Of a stretch of 64,000 nt of DNA, positions 48,071-60,665 are shown one piece after another (the stretch's first letter is position 1; every line of letters starts with the position of its first letter). The position numbers and the translations under genes are program-made. This stretch comes from Siphonodentalium dalli (lineage: Eukaryota > Mollusca > Scaphopoda > Gadilida > Siphonodentaliidae). The stretch covers positions 64,359,127 to 64,423,126 of the forward strand of contig CP136061.1 of NCBI GenBank assembly GCA_032622095.1, written 5' to 3'. A model generated the notes under the pieces. That model made no database searches. It saw nothing but the letters and a program-made list of their open reading frames with translations, and was not told the DNA's origin.

Positions 48071-51000
48071 CTAAAAATGAGGAAATGAAAGTATCAATGA
48101 CTATAAGCTCAACTTGGAGATAATCTCATTCATTACAGTCAATGGAGCGATATGGAATGCAGAAAGTTGAAATGCTAAAATAGATTTGTCCATGAGAGAA
48201 CAAATGTATGTTGAAGTTGTTCTATGTGATTGTGCCAGCCAAAATGGAATTCCCATTCAGAATTCAGGAGAAGATATCAATAATGTTTGCACATTTGGTG
48301 TGAAACTATAAGACATCATGAAAAGATAGTGTGTTGATATATCAATGGCATTTCTGAGAATATACTTCACGTTATTTGTAAACATATTCTCAAAATAAGT
48401 GTCCCTCTTGACTGCGTTGGAACCGCCGTGAGACGACGTTGAAAAATGTTCATCAACGCAGTTTTAGTGTTAACGCAACACGGTCGTAACGTTACTCCAA
48501 CGTGGTTGTAATTTTCAATGCGGTCAAGGTAACAGTCAATGCAATATAACGCGGTCTGTGCAACAAAACGCAGTGGAGATAACCGCCAACTGAACATAAC
48601 ATGGTGTAGGTGGTCATAAACAAAACGGAAAAGTGCCTTGGATTCCAACAGTGATAGGTCGGGACGTCTTTATGACGGCCTGACATGCAGGCATGCTTTG
48701 TCCACCGAGCAATATGAAGGTCATATATATTGTCATATATACAGCGATTTTTTTTATCTGTCTTGTTGGCTTATAAAATGCATTAGTTTATTAAGAAACT
48801 GGCCATAGTTTCGTTTTATTTTTGAGTAAGATCGTCCCTCATTTGGTTGAGGTTCTCCTGTAATTTCAGTTTGGTCAAGTAGCTTAGGTACAGCATGCTA
48901 AAAAATCGTAGAAACGGCAACCACATGCTCTATATTGTACTTCTCGATTTTGGAGCTATACATTTACGTGTCCGTAAATATACGCCAATATTTAACACAT
49001 TTGCATTGTTTTATTCATGAACAAATATCATTGTGATTACAAAACAACAATTAAACAGTGATTTATTCGGGAACTATTTTCTGTAACAGAATTGAGCCAC
49101 TTTCAATAGGATGATTACGTATCAACTACTATTCAATAAAAGATTAATTGAATGTTGTGTGGTGTTACATATATTCCTTCCGCAAAAGACAAATGATCGT
49201 CGACAGTGGTAGCACTTGCATCAAGATTATTTATCAGCATCTATAAAGATTTTGTCTCCAAATTTAAAGTATCGGTTGTTTATACAAATTCCTCCTTGCG
49301 ACAATAAACTGTTGCGGATGTTTATGTTATTTTCATCTTGGTTCCCATAATGGATTTATCGTTCAGAATCCAGACTGCAATGTGCAACTCCGAAGAGAAA
49401 CTGTTCCACATTACAGGAAGTTTGTGTGTTGAAATATCACCGGCATTCATGTAAAAAGTCTAAAACAAATCTGTGGTTTGAAGAATATTCTCAATGTTAT
49501 TGTTAAAAAGTTATTATTGTTGATTATACTTTCCAAACAAATGTGGATTTTGTTCAGTTAAATTCTAGTCACCCCCTCCTGACAAACCAACAATTATAGA
49601 GTCATCAATTGTGTGCCCCATGCACCCCCATGACAGCTATGAATGGTACGATCCATGTTTTATCCCGAGTGACAGGTGTGATCATTATCATGGCGTATTA
49701 TAATTCAAACATTCCGCTCCTCTCTCATGTTCAGCTTACTCCCCAATTAATGCCAATTTATTGGTGAATTTTAGCTCAAGTCTTTATTTTGGCCCGGGCA
49801 AAATACAGATTCATACAAGAAATATTGTTAGTGGATTTGAGTGACCTGATTGGCCGAGGGGTGTGAACCGGTTTATAAGTAACATATTATAACATAATGT
49901 TTATGACTCCTATCCTGACATCGCTTTTATTCTGTATTGTACATGTTACACGAAATATCCCATCGAGAGAAATTTTCGCACACACGCTTGTTATTCATAC
50001 AACGCATACCATATATTAAATAATCCAAAAATAATTATAAAATAAACACTATTTGTTGTTTATGCTGAAGAATACCAGGACCTTTAATTATTCTGACTGT
50101 AATTAGCCTTTCATCTGCATAAAGTTTGTAAAAATATTATTCAGAGATCGGTGCCATGTTGACTTTCCATGAAAAACCATAACTTCCCCATCGTTAACCT
50201 CTATTTGACCACGCACTCGCATTGCTACATCGTCTCGTCTTTTGAAGTTATTATTAAATTTAGGTCAAAGGCCATTCTGCATCCGTAGCTTTCCAGGGCA
50301 AGATATTATATCATAATGTAGCAATTTGATGAAGATGACTCCTCCTACAGACTTGCCTTCCATATTGACTGACAGCATGGCCAATTTGGAGTGTTGGGTT
50401 GAAATGTTCAATCTCTGTTGCATACTGCGCACACGTGGGCATCTCTCAAGTAGATTGACGTTCCGAATTTCTTCCTAACAATGCACAGACCTGTGTGTCT
50501 TCCTTTGATAGTGTGATCGATTAGGGCAGAGACGCTAATATGTTGTTGATTCTCTATCATGTCTGGGCATTCAAATGCTTCCTCATAAGTATTTATGTAT
50601 TATGAACCGTGAACAGGATGACTTATTTCCCTTGAAGGGGTCATTTATTGTGTTTTCTTTGATATTTTTCCAAAATCATTTTCAACGGCATCCGAAAGAT
50701 GGAAAATAACACATAATTATTCGAATGTGAATGTAAATAAAATAAAAATTAAAAGATAATACAAAATAGGCTAACTTAATTCAGCGCTGACATTATGTGA
50801 CCTAGTTGACTCCCAAGGCAAAGCGTTAAACTTCAACGCGGTCGCTGAATTTCAACACAGTCCTAACATACATTATCAACATGATGACAGAGTTACGTTG
50901 ATGTTACGACCTCGTTTTTGTGGCTGAGGTCTTGGTTATTTTGAGAATATATGTATATTGCCGAAATGCTCAGCTTATGTGAAAACTTGAGGAATGTTCA

Positions 51001-52175
51001 CCAATTATTTATTACAAAGATTATGGAGTAGATAATGCTTTCTAAACCTATATGGTTATAAAATCACCCCTCCACCAATCTACAGAACCACATCACTCCC
51101 ATAACCACTACAACTGGCATGATCAGCATTTTAGCTTACCCAGTTAAAACATAGAAGACAGAAACCATAGATAACAAGATGTCCAAGTACTATTATAACA
51201 ATAACTTGATTTTTAAGGGTGTTAATTATGGTTTAGTTTTTACCTCTTTACAAGGCGTTCCCTTGAGCAATAACAGAGCTTTACTGGTACGATGAAATCT
51301 CATAAAAGCCCTCCAGTGGTACAGAAGAGAAAACAAGACAGAACTCATTAGAGGAAAAGATGTTCAAATACTATTATTTATTATAAAGTCATCAACAGTC
51401 ACACAGCTGAAACCATTGTCTGGCCATTGTCCTACTATTACACAATGGCTGAAAATATTGAAAAAGGCCTCGCAAAGTCAAATTCCATGCACGCATGATC
51501 CCGCGCATGATCCCCACGCAAGCAACCTTTATATTGCATATTCAAACTGTCGGGAAAATTTTTAATCACTATGAAATAATTGTGGGATGTTTTTTATACA
51601 AAGTGAAGTTGAAGACCATTTCCCAATTCATTACTGTAATAATTGTTAACTATGTTCAAACATGTTTTAAACATGGGATGTTTTTCATCTACAATCTCAG
51701 TTAAAAATGTGCCAATGATACTTTATTGGGTGAATTGTGATGAAATAAATCATGAAATCTATCAAATAACTTTTATGGACATCTGTAAGAATGGCCACGG
51801 GAAACTTAATTTAATTTTATTATTAAGCCCAGCATAGATAGCCAATGCAGAGGTGGAGTGCTTCAATTCATTGGTGTGTGCCCCAGAAATAACAAGAAGT
51901 TGCATCTCAGTTGCTGGGATACCCCCATGGTTCCAATTGAAACACGGACAGGACGGAAACCAAAGTTAAAATGATATATGAGCATATGGACAAAATTTTT
52001 ACATTTTCAGATGAAAAAAGAGGGATAACTCTTGAACGGAAAATGCAAACAACATAACTGAATCCTCTTTTGAAAGCCTTGTCCTATTAGCATAATCTGG
52101 TTAGACAATCTAACCTATATGGTCGCTATCAAGCTATATTCATTGTTCAGTTTCAGTGGGAGTAAAGAGACATAC
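48071..52175 (-). other. 4.1-kb intron of the receptor gene
   Basis: Lies between exons B and C. Contains one dispersed 'TTACAGTCAATGGAGCGAT' repeat head (about 48,086-48,180) and two stretches enriched in AACGCGGT/AACGCAGT words (48,400-48,610 and 50,820-50,940). Nothing else recognisable. Confidence 0.5.
48086..48180 (+). repeat. Solo head of the tandem-array element family
   Basis: ATGAAAGTATCAATGACTAT, AGCTCAACTTGGAG and TTACAGTCAATGGAGCGAT in order, without the tandem units. Confidence 0.75.
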
Positions 52176-52290
52176 TTATATTCAGAATCTGGAGCTAGGC
52201 CACCATTACAGTAAGCTCCCTCTGGTTTTTTGTCACATGATTCATCTGATCCAATCATGTAGGATTCTATGCTACGTTTTCTTCTTGCAC
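52176..52290 (-). CDS. Exon B of the receptor gene: furin-type site and FN3-like strand
   Basis: 115-bp exon with acceptor CTTCATTTAG and donor GTATGT on the minus strand. It begins with two bases that complete the phase-1 codon of exon A and ends in phase 2. The peptide starts GARRKRSIESYMIG, giving an RRKR proprotein-convertase-like site. It continues with DESCDKKPEGAYCNGGLAPD and SEYK. The YCNG-L-P-x-SEYK motif is typical of the E-strand and following strand of the membrane-proximal fibronectin-III domain of receptor-type tyrosine phosphatases, several of which are cleaved at such a basic site. Two cysteines sit either side of the loop. No stop codon is present in frame. The longer minus-strand frame at 52272-52523 is a shadow. 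Confidence 0.68.
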
Positions 52291-52819
52291 CTAAATGAAG
52301 TTTGGATAATGCTATCTAATGAGAATATAAGTTTTGGTGAGAGGTTACACATAAAGAGATAAGACAACATAATCTTCATATAATTTGACAGGGTGGTGCT
52401 GGACCAAAATTTTCTCTTGCCAAAATGTTTGCCAAAGGAAATTTTTATTTTTTCCAAAGATTTGCCAAAATTTGCAAAGGAAAAATTCTCAGTCAAACAT
52501 AACATGCATCCACATGTACACACGGTAGATAGTACAAGTGTCTAATTAATATATATCAAAGTGGCAATGTTGTAAGAGACACCCGAAAACATGTTTAATA
52601 TTGCTACACATTTATCAAATTACAAATATCTGTTACCTATGTATACATATTATTTTGACTGTATCAGTGTTGGGGGACAAAGAACCACAAATTAATCCAT
52701 CGTCAATTACATTTGGCTTATTAACCTATTGTCATAAATAATGCACCAACCATCATAAATCATATTTTCATTGCAAAATATGTAACTCCTAATAAATATA
52801 TAAGAGTTAATAAAGATAA

Positions 52820-52985
52820 GAAAGTCTCAATGACACTGGAGCTCAACTTGGAGAGGAGATAATGTCATATATTACAGTCAATGGAGCGATAAGGAACGTG
52901 AAAAGGTTAAATGCTTACGTAATACTAAGAGGTCAACCTGGAGAGCATTATGAAGTAGGGATCAATAATAAACTATAGATGGGCT
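52820..52985 (+). repeat. Second solo head of the tandem-array element family
   Basis: AAGTCTCAATGACACTGG, AGCTCAACTTGGAG and TTACAGTCAATGGAGCGAT in order. Confidence 0.75.
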
Positions 52986-53086
52986 TGTCCCAGATGGGAC
53001 TAAGTAATACCCCCCGTATTCAAAATGTTATTTGAGTGGAGTAGCCATTACCATATATTGGGCACTGAAATTATGTCAACAGGTAT

Positions 53087-53126
53087 CCCTAACCCTAAAC
53101 ACCCTAACCCTAACCTCTAACCCTAA
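53087..53126 (-). repeat. Interstitial telomere-like repeat
   Basis: CCCTAA tracts with small interruptions (CCCTAACCCTAAAC, CCCTAACCCTAACC), i.e. TTAGGG on the minus strand, the common metazoan telomere unit. Confidence 0.8.
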
Positions 53127-53326
53127 TCATAACTCCACAAAAAAAAGTCGGACAGACATCATAATCGCAGATGCACAGGTTCCCATGGTACTAAATATCA
53201 GTGCCAAGTTTAAAAAAAATTGACCTAAAAATGTAGAAATAAAAGCTCGGACAAAATTATACATGTTGTGAAAATTTTCTAAATCGAAAAATGGCGGATA
53301 ACTCATAAAAATGAAAGTGTCAATGG

Positions 53327-54138
53327 TAGCTCAACTTAGGTAGGATAATAATTTAATGGTTGACAGTATATAGGAAAGGCGCTAATTGAAATGCCTAACC
53401 TGTGCCAAAGGATTTAGTCATGCAAAGAGTAAAATCTAAGATGGCTGCTGGCGGCCATGTATTTTGGCCAATTGACCCCAAAATGACGTTCCCATCTACA
53501 TGTCAATGGCAACATTCATGACAAATTTCATAAACATTAGACAAAAGGTACGACCTGTAGCCTGTGCCAAAGGATTTAGTCATGTAAAGAGTAAAATCCA
53601 AGATGGCTGCTGATGGCCATGTTTTTCGGCCGAACGACACCAAAATGACTTGTTCCCATCTACATGTCATTGTTAACATCCATGACAAATTTCATGAAGT
53701 TCCGACCAAAGCTACAACCTGTAGCCCGCGCCAAAGGATTTAGTCATGCAAAGAGTAAAATCCAAGATGGCTGCTGGCGGCCATGTTTTTTGGCCGAACG
53801 ACCCCAAAATCACACGTTCCCATCTACATGTCAATATTAACATCCATGACAAATTTCATGATGATCAGACGAACAGTACGACCTGTAGCCCACGCCAATG
53901 GATTGAATTTTGAAATCCAAGATGGCCACCAGCAGCCATGTTTTTTGGCCGAATGACACCAAAATGACTCGTTCCCATCTACGGTCAATGTCAACGTTCA
54001 TGACAAATTTCATAAAGATCAGACCAAAGGTACGACCTGTAGCCCGCGCCAAAGGAAATTGTTGACGGACACACGCATACACGGACGACGGACGCCAAAC
54101 CATGGCAATAGCTCAAACTTACGAAGTAAGTTGAGCTA
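53327..54138 (+). mobile_element. Helentron-like element with about five tandem units
   Basis: Bounded by TAGCTCAACTT (53,327) and AAGTTGAGCTA (54,128-54,138). Internal units of about 160 bp carry AAAATCCAAGATGGCTGCTG and CCCATCTACATGTCAA. The 3' end has ACGGACGACGGACGCC, then a hairpin (TAGCTCAAACTTAC ... GTAAGTTGAGCTA) finishing CTAA, compatible with a Helitron-type CTRR terminus. It appears to be inserted within another repeat, since CATAATCGCAGRTGCACAGG occurs on both sides (53,159 and 54,154). Confidence 0.6.
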
Positions 54139-54249
54139 AAAAATCCAACAGACTTCATAATCGCAGGTGCACAGGTTCCCGTAGTGGTTGATGTCTGTGC
54201 CATGTTTCACGGAAATTGATAAACAAACGACTGAGAAAAACTCCGAACA

Positions 54250-54345
54250 AATTTGTGTCCATGGACGGACGGACGGACGGTGCGACAGACGGACAAGCTG
54301 ATACCAGTATACCCCCCACAACGAGTTGTGGGGGGTATAATGAGA
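54250..54345 (+). repeat. ACGG-rich tail with C/G hairpin
   Basis: GGACGGACGGACGG near 54,265, then the palindrome 54,309-54,338 (ATACCCCCCACAACG / inverse). The 554-bp element at 24,013 ends with a similar tail, so these are related 3' ends. Confidence 0.65.
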
Positions 54346-54359
54346 TAAAAATGTTGGCT

Positions 54360-55440
54360 GTAAGGCATGCCAAGGGATTTAGTCATGCATGCAAACAGTA
54401 AAATCCAAGATGGCTGCTGGCTGCCATGTTTTTCATTGAAAATCTTTCAAATTCAATAGCTGCCATTTAGAGGTGATCCAAAACATGTCTGTAAATTTAC
54501 AAGACATTTCACCATTAATTGTGAGCTGCAGTTTGTGCCGATGGATTCAAATGTGAAATCCAAGATGGCACCTATGTTTTTTAACAGAATTCGGATAAAA
54601 AAGGTAAGCTCCAATCTAGAAGTCACCCTGAGAATCCATATGAAGTTTGGTGATGATCAGATGAGGAATGTGGTCTGTAGGTTGTGCCAAATGACACATG
54701 CAACGAGTAAAATCAAAGATGGCTGCCAGCCGCCTTGTTTTTAATAAAAAAAAAAATTTCAAAAATCGAAAGCTTCCATCTAGAGTTGATCCTAAACATG
54801 ACTGTAAATTTTTAAATCAATTCTCCAACAAATGCGGGCTGCAAGGTGTGCCGATGGATTCAAATTTGAAATCCAAGATGGCTGGCAGCCATGTTTTAAA
54901 AAAAATTCGTAAATAAAAATATGGATCCCATCTAGAGGTCACCCCAAAGATCAATATGAAATTTGGTGATGTTCAGATGAGGGACGTGGCCTGTAAGGTG
55001 TTCCAAGGGATTTAGTCATACAAAGAGTACATTCCAAGATGGCCACTGGCAGCCATGTTTTTCAACAAAATTTGGACAAATATGATGGCTCCCATCTAGA
55101 GGTCACCGCAAAAAGATCCATATGAATTTTGGTGATGATAGGATGAGGGATGTGGTCTGTGGGGTGTGCCACAGAATTTAGTCATGCAAAGAGTAGAATC
55201 CAAGATGGCAGCCATGTTGTTCAAATTTGATAGCTCCCGTCTGGAGGTGATTCTAAACATGCCTGTCAATGTTCAAGACAATTCTCCGATAAAAGCGGGC
55301 TGCAGGATGTACCAATGGATTCAAATTTGAAAACCAAGATGGCTGCTGGTGGCCATGTTTTTTAGAGGTCACCCTGAAGATCATATGAAGTTTGGTGATG
55401 ATTTGATGAGGGATGTGACCTATAGGGTGTGCTAACGGAA
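54360..55440 (+). repeat. Related array of longer, diverged AAGATGG units
   Basis: Alternating blocks containing CCATCTAGAGGTGATYCWAA and TATGAAGTTTGGTGATGAT with AAATCCAAGATGGC between them. Unit spacing is irregular. Confidence 0.7.
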
Positions 55441-55654
55441 TTTGTTGACACCCATACATTTGCTCTTTAAGTGATTTCCTTTATTGTTTTTTGACAGGTT
55501 TGACCACTTAAGACTACCACATAACATATAACTCCTAATTTGTTCAGAATAAAAAAGTATTAGGTGGTATCGATGAACTATATCAGCAACATTTAACTTG
55601 ATGTTTTTGACATCAATGTTGCAGAAATCACAAATGAAAGTGTCAATGACACTG

Positions 55655-58600
55655 TAGCTCAACTTGGAAAGGGAATAATTTAATGTATTACAGTCAATGG
55701 AGCGATAGGAATGTGGTAAGTTGAATGTCTAATACTAGTTTATAGACATTGAAGAGAAAAGTAAAATCCAAGATGGCTGCTGACAGCCATGTATTCGGCC
55801 GAATGACCCCAAAATGATTATATCCCATCCACATGTCATCGTTAACATCCATGACAAATTTTATGACGATCAGACTAAAGGTACGACCTGTAGCCCATGC
55901 TAATGGATTGAATTTAGTCATACAAAGAGTAAAATCCAAGATGGCTGCTGGCGGCCATGTTTTTTGGACAAATGACCCCAAAATGACTCGTTCCCATCTA
56001 CATGTCATTGTTAACATCCAGGACAAATTTTATGATGATCAGACTAAAAGTACGACCTGTAGCCCGTGCTAAATGATTTAGTCATACAAAGAGTAAAATC
56101 CAAGATGGCTGCTGGCGGCCATGTTTTTTGGCCGAATGACCTCAAAATGACTCGTTCCAATCTACATGTCATTGCTAACATCCATGACAAATTTTATGAT
56201 GATCAGACTAAAGGTACAACCTGTAGCCTGTGCTAATGGATTGAATTTTGAAATCAAAGATGGCCACTGGCGGCCATGTTTTTCATCCGAATGACCCCAA
56301 AATGACTCGTTCCCATCTACATTACAATTTCAACAGCCATAAAAAATTTCATGATGATCAGACTCAAGGTACGACCTGTAATCCGTGCTAAAGGATTTAG
56401 TCATACAAAGAGTAAAATCCAAGATGGCTGCTGGCGGCCATGTTTTTTGGCCGAATGACCCCAAAATTAACCGTTCCCATCTACATGTCAATATTAACAT
56501 CCATGACAAATTTCATGATGATCAGACGAACAGTACGACCTTTAACCCGTGCTAATGGATTGAATTTTGAAATCAAAGATGGCCACTGGCGGCCATGTTT
56601 TTTATCCGAATGACCCCAAAATGACTCGTTCCCATCTACATTACAATTTCAACAGCCATAAAAAAATTTATGATGATCAGACTAAAAGTACGACCTGTAG
56701 CCCGTGCTAAATGATTTAGTCATACAAAGAGTAAAATCCAAGATGGCTTCTGGTGGCCATGTTTTTTGGCCGAATGACCCCAAAATGACTCGTTCCCATC
56801 TACATGTCATTTATATTAACATTCATGACAAATTTTATAATGATCAGACTAAAAGTAGGACCTGTAACCCGTGCTAAATGATTTAGTCATACAAAGAGTA
56901 AAATCCAAGATGGCTGCTGGCGGCCATGTTTTTTGGCCGAATGACCTCAAAATGACTCGTTCCCATCTACATGTCATTGTTAACATCCATGACAAATTTT
57001 ATGATGATCAGACTAAAGGTACAACCTGTAGCCTGTGCTAATGGATTGAATTTTGTAATCAAAGATGGCCACTGGCAGCCATGTTTTTTGGACGAATGAC
57101 CCCAAAATGACTCGTTCCCATCTACATGTCATTGTTAACATCCAGGACAAATTTTATGATGATCAGACTAAAGGTACGACCGGTAGCCCGTGCTAAAGGA
57201 TTTAGTCATACAAAGAGTAAAATCCAAGATGGCTGCTGGTGGCCATGTTTTTTGTCCGAATGACCCCAAAATTAATCGTTCCCATCTACATGTCAATATT
57301 AACATCCATGATAAATTTTATGATGATCAGACGAACAGTACGACCTGTAGCCTGTGCTAATGAATTGAATTTTGAAATCAAAGATGGCCGCTGGTGGCCA
57401 TGTTTTTCATCCAAATGACCCCAAAATGACTCGTTCCCATCTACATTCCAATTTCAACAGCCACGAAAAATTTCATGACGATCAGAGTCAAGGTACGACC
57501 TGTAGTCCGTGCTAAAGGATTTAGTCATACAAAGAGTAAAATCCAAGATGGCTTCTGGTGGCCATGTTTTTTGGCCGAATGACCTCAAAATGACTCGTTC
57601 CCATCTACATGTCATTATTAACATTCATGACAAATTTTATGATGATCAGACTAAAAGTACGACCTGTAGCCCGTGCTAAATGATTTAGTCATACAAAGAG
57701 TAAAATCCAAGATGGATGCTGGCGGCCATGTTTTTTGGCCGAATGACCTCAAAATGACTTGTTCCCATCTACATGTCATTGTTAACATCCATGACAAATT
57801 TTATGATGATCAGACCAAAGGTACAACCTGTAGCCTGTGCTAAAGGATCTAGTCATACAAAGAGTAAAATCCAAGATGGCTGCTGGCGGCCATGTTTTTT
57901 GGCCGAATGATCTCAAAATGACTCGTTCCCATCTACATGTCATTGTTAACATCCATGACAAATTTCATGATGATCAGACTAAAGGTACGACCTGTAGCCT
58001 GTGCTAATGGATTGAATTTTGAAATCAAAGATGGCCACTGGCGGCCATGTTTTTCATCCGAATGACCCCAAAATGACTCGTTCCCATCTACATTACAATT
58101 TCAACAGCCATAAAAAATTTCATGATGATCAGACTCAAGGTACGACCTGTAATCCGTGCTAAAGGATTTAGTCATACAAAGAGTAAAATCCAAGATGGCT
58201 GCTGGTGGCCATGTTTTTTGGCCGAATGACCCCAAAATTAATCGTTCCCATCTACATGTCAATATTAACATCCATGACAAATTTCATGATGATCAGACGA
58301 ACAGTACGACCTTTAACCCGTGCTAATGGATTGAATTTTGAAATCAAAGATGGCCACTGGCGGCCATGTTTTTTTATCCGAATGACCCCAAAATGACTCG
58401 TTCCCATCTACATTACAATTTCAACAGCCATAAAAAAATTTATGATGATCAGACTAAAAGTACGACCTGTAGCCCGTGCTAAATGATTTAGTCATATAAG
58501 AGTAAAATCCAAGATGGCTTCTGGTGGCCATGTTTTTTGGCCGAATGACCCCAAAATGACTCGTTCCCATCTACATGTCATTTATATTAACATTCATGAC

Positions 58601-60665
58601 AAATTTTATGATGATCAGACTAAAAGTAGGACCTGTAACCCGTGCTAAATGATTTAGTCATACAAAGAGTAAAATCCAAGATGGCTGCTGGCGGCCATGT
58701 TTTTTGGCCGAATGACCCCAAAATGACTCGTTCCCATCTACATGTCATTGTTAACATCCATGACAAATTTTATGATGATCAGACCAAAGGTACAACCTGT
58801 AGCCTGTGCTAAAGGATCTAGTCATACAAAGAGTAAAATCCAAGATGGCTGCTGGCGGCCATGTTTTTTGGCCGAATGATCTCAAAATGACTCGTTCCCA
58901 TCTACATGTCATTGTTAACATCCATGACAAATTTCATGATGATCAGACTAAAGGTACGACCTGTAGCCTGTGCTAATGGATTGAATTTTGAAATCAAAGA
59001 TGGCCACTGGCGGCCATGTTTTTCATCCGAATGACCCCAAAATGACTCGTTCCCATCTACATTACAATTTCAACAGCCATAAAAAATTTCATGATGATCA
59101 GACTCAAGGTACGACCTGTAATCCGTGCTAAAGGATTTAGTCATACAAAGAGTAAAATCCAAGATGGCTGCTGGTGGCCATGTTTTTTGGCCGAATGACC
59201 CCAAAATTAATCGTTCCCATCTACATGTCAATATTAACATCCATGACAAATTTCATGATGATCAGACGAACAGTACGACCTTTAACCCGTGCTAATGGAT
59301 TGAATTTTGAAATCAAAGATGGCCACTGGCGGCCATGTTTTTTTATCCGAATGACCCCAAAATGACTCGTTCCCATCTACATTACAATTTCAACAGCCAT
59401 AAAAAATTTTATGATGATCAGACTAAAAGTACGACCTGTAGCCCGTGCTAAATGATTTAGTCATATAAGAGTAAAATCCAAGATGGCTTCTGGTGGCCAT
59501 GTTTTTTGGCCGAATGACCCCAAAATGACTCGTTCCCATCTACATGTCATTTATATTAACATTCATGACAAATTTTATGATGATCAGACTAAAAGTAGGA
59601 CCTGTAACCCGTGCTAAATGATTTAGTCATACAAAGAGTAAAATCCAAGATGGCTGCTGGCGGCCATGTTTTTTGGCCGAATGACCCCAAAATGACTCGT
59701 TCCCATCTACATGTCATTGTTAACATCCATGACAAATTTTATGATGATCAGACTAAAGGTACGACATGTAGCCTGTGCTAAAGAATTTAGTCATACAAAG
59801 AGTAAAATCCAAGATGGCTGCTGGCGGCCATGTTTTTTGGCCGAATGACCCCAAAATGACTCGTTCCCATCTACATGTCATTGTTAACATCCATGACAAA
59901 TTTCATGATGATCAGACGAACAGTACGACCTGTGGCCTGTGCTAATGGATTAAATTTTGAAATCAGAGATGGATGCTGGTGGCCATGTTTTTTGTCCGAA
60001 TGACCCCAAAACGACTCGTTCCCATCTCATTACAAATTTCATGATGATCAGACTAAAGGTACGACCTGTAGCCCGTGCTAAAGGATTTAGTCATACAAAG
60101 AGTAAAATCCAAGATGGCTGCTGGTGGCCATGTTTTTTGCCCGAATGACCCAAAAAAGACTCGTTCCCATCTACATGTCATTGTTAACATCCATGACAAA
60201 TTTTATGATGATCTGACCAAAGGTACGACCTGTAGCCAGTGTCAAAGGATTTAGTCATGCAAAGAGTAAAATCTAAGATGGCTGCCGGCGGCCATGTTTT
60301 TTAGCCAAATGACCCAAAAATTACTCGTTCCCATCTACATGTCAATATTAACATCCATGACAAATTTCATGACAATAAGACAAACGGTACGGCCTGTAGC
60401 CCGTGCTAATGGATTGAATTTTGAAATCCAAGATGGCCACTGGCGGCCATGTTTTTTTTCCGAATGACCCCAAAATGACTCGTTCCCATCTACATGTCAA
60501 TGTCAATATCCATGACAAATTTCATAATAATCGGACCAAAGGTACGAACTGTAGCCCGTGCTAAATGAAATTGTTGACGCATCACGCACACACACACTCA
60601 CACACACTGACGACGGATACCAAGCCATGGCAATAGCTCAAACTTTACAAAGTAAAGTTGAGCTA
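55655..60665 (+). mobile_element. 5.0-kb Helentron-like element with about 30 tandem units
   Basis: Starts TAGCTCAACTTGG and ends with the hairpin TAGCTCAAACTTTAC...GTAAAGTTGAGCTAA. The 5' head (55,655-55,760) includes TTACAGTCAATGGAGCGAT; the tail has ACACACACTCACACACAC and CCATGGCAATAGCTCAA. Between them are about 30 units of 157-163 bp in two types: A (GATTTAGTCATACAAAGAGT ... AAATCCAAGATGGCTGCTGG) and B (GGATTGAATTTTGAAATC ... AAAGATGGCCACTGGCGG). Identical 63-residue open frames at 58,205 and 59,174 result from a 969-bp higher-order repeat, not from coding selection. Confidence 0.68.

Noticed and set aside
53503-56026. Minus-strand frames with repeated MSWMLTMTCRWE-like starts
   Set aside because: Antisense readings of the AAGATGG tandem units.
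58205-59365. Identical 63-residue open frames at 58,205-58,396 and 59,174-59,365
   Set aside because: They lie in a roughly 160-bp tandem array whose period is not a multiple of three; identity is due to the 969-bp duplication.
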